Both the position numbers and the translations under genes were made by a program. The notes below the pieces were generated by a model that had not been told where the DNA came from, did not search any database, and saw only the letters and a list, made by a program, of their open reading frames with translations. This document shows positions 51,693 through 56,441 of a DNA stretch of 56,441 nucleotides, one piece after another. The DNA is from Phycisphaerales bacterium (GTDB lineage: Bacteria > Planctomycetota > Phycisphaerae > Phycisphaerales > SM1A02), in contig JABABS010000007.1 in the NCBI GenBank assembly GCA_014238125.1, positions 1-56,441 on the forward strand, in the 5' to 3' direction. The number at the start of each line of letters is the position of its first letter. Positions within the stretch are counted from its first letter, which is position 1.

Positions 51693-53540
51693 CTACGATT
51701 CATTTAGTGGAACTTTGATAATACATAGCAAACCAGATTTTTTAAAATCTAAGCTAATCGTTCCATTCATCTCATGACTCACAAGACCTTCAAGTAACGA
51801 TGTTCCTGTCCGTGGGCTTCGTTCACTGGGCACTTCTGGTCCATCTGTTTCTTTCCATGAAAGTTGCACGTGTTCACTAGATAGAATTTTTGTTGAAACC
51901 AAGACATTCCCAGATTCGACTTTTAGTGCACCATGTTTCAATGCATTTGTAGCTAATTCATGAACGATCATACACATTGGCCTAGCCAAAATTCCAAATA
52001 ATTCAACATCTGGACCTTCGAATTGAATTTGGCTTCTGGTGCCAACCATGTAAGGCTGAAGTGTTAACTGCAGAATATCTCTAAGCCATGCCCCACTCCA
52101 CTGAGATTTTGCGAGTGTGGAATGGGCGACTGCAAGGGCGTGCAATCGACCATCAAGCGTTTTTGCATACTCCTGAACAGATGATGCACCGTGTTTTGAC
52201 AATTCAACAAGTGACATTACCGAAGCAATATTATTTTTCACCCTATGGTCAAGTTCCCGCATCATGATCAATTGTTGTTCTTCAAGTTCATGCCTTCTTG
52301 TAATATCAACTGAAACTCCAGAAACTCCAACGATAATCTCATCCTCATCTTTTACAGGAGTAAACCATGTTTCAAAAATTTGGTCACCAATTTTAATCCT
52401 CGCGTGAGATTCCTCTCCAGCAAGAGCGAGATTGGCATGCTCAAGAACTTCGGGGTAATTTCGATATAGTTCGTACATACTTTTGCCAACAACATCGCCG
52501 GCTTGTGCTCCCATAGCTCCAAGACCAAGCCCCTCGCTCAAAGTAAATATCCCCTCAGCATCAATGCCGAATAAAACAACCGGTGAATGACTTGTAATCA
52601 AACGATACCGTTCTTCACTTGATCGCAGTTTAAATTCTTCTGCAGCTTGCTTTCTGTCTTCTATTCGACGTTCAATTGAGCGAGCATATCCGTTTAGTAC
52701 AATTGTTGCTTCTAAAATTTCGTTTGGGAGCCAATATCGAACACCTTCAGTAATCTCAAAACAAGCAAACGCTTCAACGACACCGTTGATCACTGCTGGG
52801 ACAGCAAGTATTGCGTTCACTGAAAACTCCTCGATTACTTTCGTAACGCCCTGTGGCAAATCTGATCGATCTCCTGACTCGATTGCAATACTACCATCTT
52901 GTTCAAGTTTATTTTTCCACCATACAACTGCTTCATCTGGCACTTGTGTTGGAAGTTCTATATTTACATCTTTCTCTCGACGTAACCATTCATGTGTAAT
53001 AAATGCACGTCCATCCACCCGAAATCGAACAAGCCGTGCTCTATCGACAGCAAGCGCAGAACCAAGTGTTTTTAAAAACGAATTAATGTTTGCATTAATA
53101 TCACTACTTTCTAACAAACTCGCAAGACTTGACCTTCCTGCAATATGTAATCGCGAAAAATATTCATTTGCACGTGCTTGTGTCCCATCACTAATGAAAC
53201 CAACTACTGCAAGATCACTGGTTTTTGAAAAACGGAATTCGACCCATCTATATCGTTCTTTTGCATCACGAAATCGGTAGAAAATTGTTCGCTCTGTAGA
53301 TTCATCAGTCTCTGATAAAGCCGCAATAACAGCATCAATATCGTTTGGATGAATTCGACCCACCCATAAATCATTTTGACCCCGCAAATCTTCTATCGAA
53401 ACGCCTAGTATTTTTGACCCGTTGTCAGTGATTGAAGAAGTAATCCACTCGCTTTGCTTGGCCTTTTTGTTGCAAGCAAGAGAATGTATACCAATAGTAA
53501 GTTTAGAGAATGCAATTGTTTCTGGTGTGTGGTCGCTCAT
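51693..53540 (-). CDS. PAS-GAF-PAS sensor histidine kinase, HWE type
   Basis: 615 residues, no membrane segment, so a cytoplasmic sensor. PAS about 35-135 (VGRIHPNDIDAVIAAL, YRFRDAKERYRWVEF), GAF about 150-300, second PAS about 315-425 (RYRLITSHSPVVLFGIDAEGI, TWFTPVKDEDEIIVGVSGVSVDIT in pieces), then the kinase core. Phospho-accepting His432 in MRELDHRVKNNIAS, N-box HELATNALKHGAL and the W-x-E signature LSWKETDGPEVP assign it to the HWE family. No response regulator is adjacent. TATCTT lies 9 nt before the ATG. Confidence 0.9.
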   Translation of the reverse strand: MSDHTPETIAFSKLTIGIHSLACNKKAKQSEWITSSITDNGSKILGVSIEDLRGQNDLWVGRIHPNDIDAVIAALSETDESTERTIFYRFRDAKERYRWVEFRFSKTSDLAVVGFISDGTQARANEYFSRLHIAGRSSLASLLESSDINANINSFLKTLGSALAVDRARLVRFRVDGRAFITHEWLRREKDVNIELPTQVPDEAVVWWKNKLEQDGSIAIESGDRSDLPQGVTKVIEEFSVNAILAVPAVINGVVEAFACFEITEGVRYWLPNEILEATIVLNGYARSIERRIEDRKQAAEEFKLRSSEERYRLITSHSPVVLFGIDAEGIFTLSEGLGLGAMGAQAGDVVGKSMYELYRNYPEVLEHANLALAGEESHARIKIGDQIFETWFTPVKDEDEIIVGVSGVSVDITRRHELEEQQLIMMRELDHRVKNNIASVMSLVELSKHGASSVQEYAKTLDGRLHALAVAHSTLAKSQWSGAWLRDILQLTLQPYMVGTRSQIQFEGPDVELFGILARPMCMIVHELATNALKHGALKVESGNVLVSTKILSSEHVQLSWKETDGPEVPSERSPRTGTSLLEGLVSHEMNGTISLDFKKSGLLCIIKVPLNES

Positions 53541-53667
53541 CTAAGTAGTAAGATACACGCATAAACTATCTCGCGGATGGTTATTTTCATTCCTTTCATT
53601 ACCAACAGAAACTGCTTCTGCGATCATATTTTTGCTAGTCTCTGGTGAATGCCAGCCATTTAGAAAA

Positions 53668-53727
53668 CGCCGTAACGGCGAATAAATTTTTTGCGGTGTA
53701 CAGTAAAACTGTACCCTTCAGAAAGGG
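53668..53727 (+). promoter_or_regulatory. Three dyads between HWE kinase and WYL regulator
   Basis: In the 234-nt divergent spacer: CGCCG/CGGCG hairpin followed by six T (53668-53692), terminator-like; TACAGT-aaa-ACTGTA (53699-53713), a perfect 15-nt dyad; and CCCTT-caga-AAGGG (53714-53727) abutting it. The middle dyad is a plausible operator, perhaps autoregulatory for the WYL protein. No gene on the plus strand ends at the T-run. Confidence 0.5.
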
Positions 53728-53762
53728 AGATTCAATTGTATGGCAGAACTCTAAAACCGTGC

Positions 53763-53768
53763 TACGCT
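53763..53768 (+). promoter_or_regulatory. WYL regulator -10 box, leaderless start
   Basis: TACGCT, exactly 6 nt before the ATG at 53775. Confidence 0.45.
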
Positions 53769-53774
53769 ATACGA

Positions 53775-54755
53775 ATGCCAGTTAAATACACCAAAGTTCA
53801 CAGGTTGATGCAAATTATTACACTTATACAAACGCAACGGGGTTGGACGGCTGACGCGCTTGCAAATGAGTTTGAGACGACAGAACGAACCATCTTTCGA
53901 GACATCAAACAAATTAAGGACCTTGGGATTCCTATAGAAAGTGACCGAGCAAACGGTGGGTACACCATCAACGGCACTTATTTTATGCCTCCGGTTCGAT
54001 TGACTATTGAAGAAGCCTTGGCAATGTCTGCGCTATGTGAAACTTTAGCTGACAGTGGCGCAATTCCTTTTATTCGTCCTGCTTCCATGGCAATTCATAA
54101 AATTCAATCACAACTACCGCTTTCTGTTCGAGAAGAATTAACTGAACGTTTGCAAACAATGCAACTGCGAACTGCACCGACGATGGACGAAGAGGGCTAT
54201 GGAGATATTTATGACTCTGCACAACGTGCACTACTCAAGAAAAAAATTATTGAATGCAAATATGAAAGTATTGGCGGAGACAGTGAGGATGAAGTTTTCT
54301 TGTTTCACCCATACGCTTTGTTTTTTGGAACTAGGGCTTGGTACATTGTTGGCTTTCATGAGGGAAGAGATGCTATTCGCACTCTCAAACTAAGTCGATT
54401 TCTAAAAATGGAACTTACAAAATATTCTTCTGAAATTCCCGCCTCTTTTACGCTTGAAAAACACCTTGGAAATGCTTGGCAAATGATTCCTGGAGAAAGA
54501 GATTTTGAAGTTAAGATCAAATTTGATCATCCATTTTCTCTCACCATCAGCGATACTCAGTGGCACGCGACGCAAGACATTGAATGGCATGAAGATGATT
54601 CGTGCACGTTTACTTGCACGGTTTCTGGTCTCGATGAAATTGTTTGGTGGGTTCTTGGCATGGGACCAAGTTGTGAAGTTCTTGAACCAAAAGAACTTGT
54701 AGATAAAGTTGCTTCACTTGCAAAGAAAATGGTTGATAAGTACTCGAATGTGTAA
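53775..54755 (+). CDS. HTH-WYL domain transcriptional regulator
   Basis: 326 residues from ATG 53775; an upstream frame of 28 codons has no signal. N-terminal winged HTH (about 8-65): KVHRLMQIITLIQTQRGWTA, then ANEFETTERTIFRDIKQIKDLGIPI, typical of the HTH_11/YafY group. WYL domain about 150-225, with FFGTRAWYIVGFHEGRDAIRTLKLSRF split around the WYI triad. A C-terminal WCX-like region follows (about 240-320). WYL proteins bind nucleic acid or nucleotide ligands and control DNA-repair or defence genes in several phyla. Neighbours give no target; the dyad at 53699-53713 may be its own operator. Confidence 0.9.
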   Translation: MPVKYTKVHRLMQIITLIQTQRGWTADALANEFETTERTIFRDIKQIKDLGIPIESDRANGGYTINGTYFMPPVRLTIEEALAMSALCETLADSGAIPFIRPASMAIHKIQSQLPLSVREELTERLQTMQLRTAPTMDEEGYGDIYDSAQRALLKKKIIECKYESIGGDSEDEVFLFHPYALFFGTRAWYIVGFHEGRDAIRTLKLSRFLKMELTKYSSEIPASFTLEKHLGNAWQMIPGERDFEVKIKFDHPFSLTISDTQWHATQDIEWHEDDSCTFTCTVSGLDEIVWWVLGMGPSCEVLEPKELVDKVASLAKKMVDKYSNV

Positions 54756-54759
54756 TTTC

Positions 54760-55752
54760 TCACTGTTCTCGTTCTAACACCGAAACGAAAAAACCCGTCG
54801 TGATTTCATTTGGGATAATACGAATTGCCCCTTCAAGGTTATTGGCAAACGTTTTACCTCCCCACTTCGAAAGTGATGACCTTGCAGAATTTGGTAATAG
54901 TTCTTCTGGAAAGGGTAGAACTTTTGCCTTAATCGAATTCCGTGAGAGGACACGATCCAATACGCATTCGTTTTCTTCAGGCGCAAACGTGCATGTCGAA
55001 TAAACAACCCTTCCGCCAACCTTAACGCAGCGAAGCGCTGCTATTAACAACTGCTCCTGTAATTTTGCAAGTCGACGAATTTCCAGCATGCTCCATCTTT
55101 TAAATCGAGCCGGTTTCTCTATTCGGAGTCGACCTTCACCGCTACATGGCACATCCACAAGAACGCGGTCAAAGCAATCGGCGTGTGATTTTCCTAACCT
55201 CTCACCACTTCCACAAAGTACTTCTACGTTTGTTGTGTTTTGCCACTGAAGAATTTCTCGCAGACGATAGAGTCGCTTTTTGCTTCTATCATTTGCAACT
55301 AGAATTCCAGTATTGTTCATTGCTGCTGCAAGTTGTGATGTTTTACTTCCAGGGGCAGCGCACATATCGAGCACACTCATGCCCTCTCTAAGTTGCATCG
55401 CATGTGCTGCGGTCATACTTGATGCGGCTTGGATGTAAATCCACCCTTCTTTTCCACATTGCAATGCTTGAAGATCGCGAATTGATCCAACTTCTAACTT
55501 ATACCCAAGTGGGCACCACTCAATGTCAGAAACAATCAAGCCAGAAGATTCAATTTCTTCTAACACATCCTCAACAGTTGATCGAAGAGTATTCACGCGG
55601 AACACAATCGGTTTAGGTTGAGAAAAACTTTGAAGCGAAGCAATATAATCTTCTTCACTCAAAATGATGCGGAGTCGTTCAATCGCCGCTGCAGGTAATA
55701 ATTTTTCTACTTGCTGTAGACCACGATCTAGATTGTCCTTCGCTTCATCCAT
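54760..55752 (-). CDS. RsmB/NOP2-family RNA cytosine-C5 methyltransferase
   Basis: 330 residues from ATG 55752; a TTG 11 codons upstream is less likely. Catalyses m5C in rRNA or tRNA. Seen: RVNTLRST, motif I VLDMCAAPGSKTSQLAAAM, ANDRSKKRLYRLRE, motif IV DVPCSGEGRLR with the Cys that releases product, and motif VI YSTCTFAPEENE with the nucleophilic Cys. The N-terminal NusB-like domain of E. coli RsmB is missing, so it is nearer RsmF or YebU in layout, but their C-terminal PUA domain also looks absent. A TACACT hexamer is 12 nt before the ATG. Convergent with the WYL gene, 4 nt apart. Confidence 0.9.
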   Translation of the reverse strand: MDEAKDNLDRGLQQVEKLLPAAAIERLRIILSEEDYIASLQSFSQPKPIVFRVNTLRSTVEDVLEEIESSGLIVSDIEWCPLGYKLEVGSIRDLQALQCGKEGWIYIQAASSMTAAHAMQLREGMSVLDMCAAPGSKTSQLAAAMNNTGILVANDRSKKRLYRLREILQWQNTTNVEVLCGSGERLGKSHADCFDRVLVDVPCSGEGRLRIEKPARFKRWSMLEIRRLAKLQEQLLIAALRCVKVGGRVVYSTCTFAPEENECVLDRVLSRNSIKAKVLPFPEELLPNSARSSLSKWGGKTFANNLEGAIRIIPNEITTGFFVSVLEREQ

Positions 55753-55809
55753 CTGAGATGATGAAGTGTAAGGGCAGTCAAACAAATCGTCTAATCACAC
55801 CTGATGCGT

Positions 55810-56082
55810 TTATGCAAAGATATTGAGAATAGCGATATCATGATCAAGTTCACCACTGAGCAATTTGACATCACATCGAAGTTGTCGCAAAGATGCAAGT
55901 TCATCCTGCTGCATTTGCTCTCTCAAACTCAAGCTCGCTACAGGTCCTCTACCACTGCGTTGCTGTGGATCTTGCGGTGAGTGACCAACACGCCTCGATG
56001 CAGCCAACCTGCTCGTAGACCTGAGATAACTAGATGCAGCGTGGTGTCGTAAGACATTTGTTTCAATTGTTCTGATAACCAT
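55810..56082 (-). CDS. Small unknown protein
   Basis: 90 residues. AAGGAG 8 nt before the ATG at 56082 is one of the strongest ribosome sites in the window and argues for a real gene. Composition: Arg- and Ser-rich first half (YLRSTSRLAASRRVGHS), then a helical part (LREQMQQDELASLRQLRCDVKLLSGELDHDIAIL). No signal peptide, no known motif. Lies 57 nt upstream of the RsmB-like gene on the same strand. Confidence 0.6.
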   Translation of the reverse strand: MVIRTIETNVLRHHAASSYLRSTSRLAASRRVGHSPQDPQQRSGRGPVASLSLREQMQQDELASLRQLRCDVKLLSGELDHDIAILNIFA

Positions 56083-56133
56083 AGAAATACTCCTTCTGTG
56101 TATTGCTTTTGGGCACACATTTCACACTTTGAA

Positions 56134-56157
56134 GGGCTTTCCACCATGGAGCCCTTT
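56134..56157. other. Inverted repeat upstream of the small gene
   Basis: AGGGCT and AGCCCT pair around an 11-nt loop (CCACCATGG palindrome inside it). It lies about 55-75 nt before the small gene's ATG on the minus strand and may be part of its leader or operator. Confidence 0.35.
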
Positions 56158-56179
56158 CCGGTGCCTGAGTAGTATCGGG

Positions 56180-56236
56180 CAAGACCCTGACACCATTATG
56201 TCAGTCTTGATAGGGTTTTGTTAGGTTTTTATTTTT
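56180..56236 (+). terminator. Terminator-like hairpin on the plus strand
   Basis: CAAGAC and TGACA (56180-56192, with CC bulge) pair with TGTCAGTCTTG (56199-56209); T-rich sequence follows (TTTTG, then TTTTTATTTTTT to 56237). No known plus-strand gene ends here, so it may end an unseen transcript or serve the opposite direction imperfectly. Confidence 0.4.
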
Positions 56237-56349
56237 TCCCGCTCTGTATTCCAATAAAGCACGTTTAGAACTTAAAAAGCTGCCTACGAGGTAGTTTTTT
56301 CAAAGCTAGATCAAGAATCAGCTGCTTTACCAATACCGTTGGCGGGAAA
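56235..56349 (-). other. tRNA-like remnant or small RNA downstream of tRNA-Lys
   Basis: On the minus strand TTTCCCGC (56349-56342) can pair with GCGGGAAA (56242-56235). Inside, TTGGTAAAGCAGCTGATTCTTGATC (two pieces of which match tRNA-Lys: TTGGNANAGCAGCTGA and TCTTNATC) resembles the D-arm and anticodon arm of the neighbouring tRNA at 20 or more of 25 positions. T-arm consensus is missing. The inner CTAC-GAG-GTAG hairpin followed by six T on the plus strand (56285-56300) may be a terminator. Either a decayed tRNA copy or an unrecognised RNA. Confidence 0.4.
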
Positions 56350-56368
56350 TATCCAATTATGAAATGAA

Positions 56369-56441
<73 letters not shown>

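Noticed and set aside
56235-56349. A second functional tRNA beside tRNA-Lys
   Set aside because: Anticodon stem is broken by an extra base and no T-arm consensus follows, so it cannot be called a working tRNA.

Overview
The window looks like a piece of chromosome from a planctomycete, most likely class Phycisphaerae (marine, moderately AT-rich). The best markers are a secreted FG-GAP protein ending in the DLNLDG...DLLAFI-type tail common in Phycisphaerae (24146-25516), a pseudopilin with a C-terminal H-X9-DG motif (5305-6219), a prenyltransferase-repeat plus DUF4159 protein (13660-15738), a fused GldF/GldG ABC protein (34051-36726) and a Lys-rich N-terminus on topoisomerase I. No phage, insertion sequence, CRISPR array or rRNA was seen. 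Gene density is high. Many genes overlap by 4 nt, and several convergent pairs overlap at their 3' ends by 11 to 58 nt.

Layout. 1-6219: 5' part of pgk (minus strand), then miaA, topA, ispG and a type II secretion-like pseudopilin. 6243-8179 (minus): an ExbB/TolQ-like channel followed by a TraB-domain protein. 8318-12549: farnesyl diphosphate synthase, dxs, a class I glutamine amidotransferase and a methyltransferase; with ispG this makes three isoprenoid genes within 7 kb. 12619-19769: a long same-strand run of sppA, a prenyltransferase/DUF4159 protein, an unknown protein, a thioesterase, purN, DUF502, hibernation factor, PTS EIIA-Ntr and HPr. 19759-28168: gpsA, a P1B-type ATPase with an altered membrane motif, class I aldolase, the FG-GAP protein, gamma-glutamyltransferase and mnmA. 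28217-32798: an RNase HII-like protein, fusA with a long structured leader, and ribD. 32741-37625 (minus): ABC ATPase, ABC permease/GldG fusion and DUF4340. 37772-44659: GAF-REC regulator, prmC, putA and a Kef-type antiporter. 44802-56441: TauE/SafE transporter, plsC, cmk, a TIM-barrel protein, gcvH, uvrB, purD, an HWE histidine kinase, a WYL regulator, an RsmB-like methyltransferase, a small unknown gene, a tRNA-like region and tRNA-Lys(CUU).

Two signals cut across the annotation. First, at least nine transcription-unit heads have a TANNNT -10 hexamer exactly 6 nt before the start codon, which places the predicted transcription start on the first base of the start codon. This implies widespread leaderless mRNAs and decides several starts (pgk, miaA, ispG, ispA, tauE, purD). 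Other genes (sppA, aldolase, gcvH, the P-type ATPase, the 55810-56082 gene) carry ordinary Shine-Dalgarno leaders, so two initiation modes appear to coexist. Second, fusA is preceded by a good -35/-10 promoter and a leader of about 290 nt that folds by eye into a chain of six helical domains, with a possible 12-residue acidic leader peptide whose ribosome site sits in a hairpin loop. It matches no RNA class I can name and is the best candidate here for an undescribed regulatory system.

A third, smaller signal is a family of short GTAC-rich intergenic repeats upstream of leaderless promoters. Two copies, at 8270-8305 and 44717-44752, align without gaps at 29 of 36 positions.
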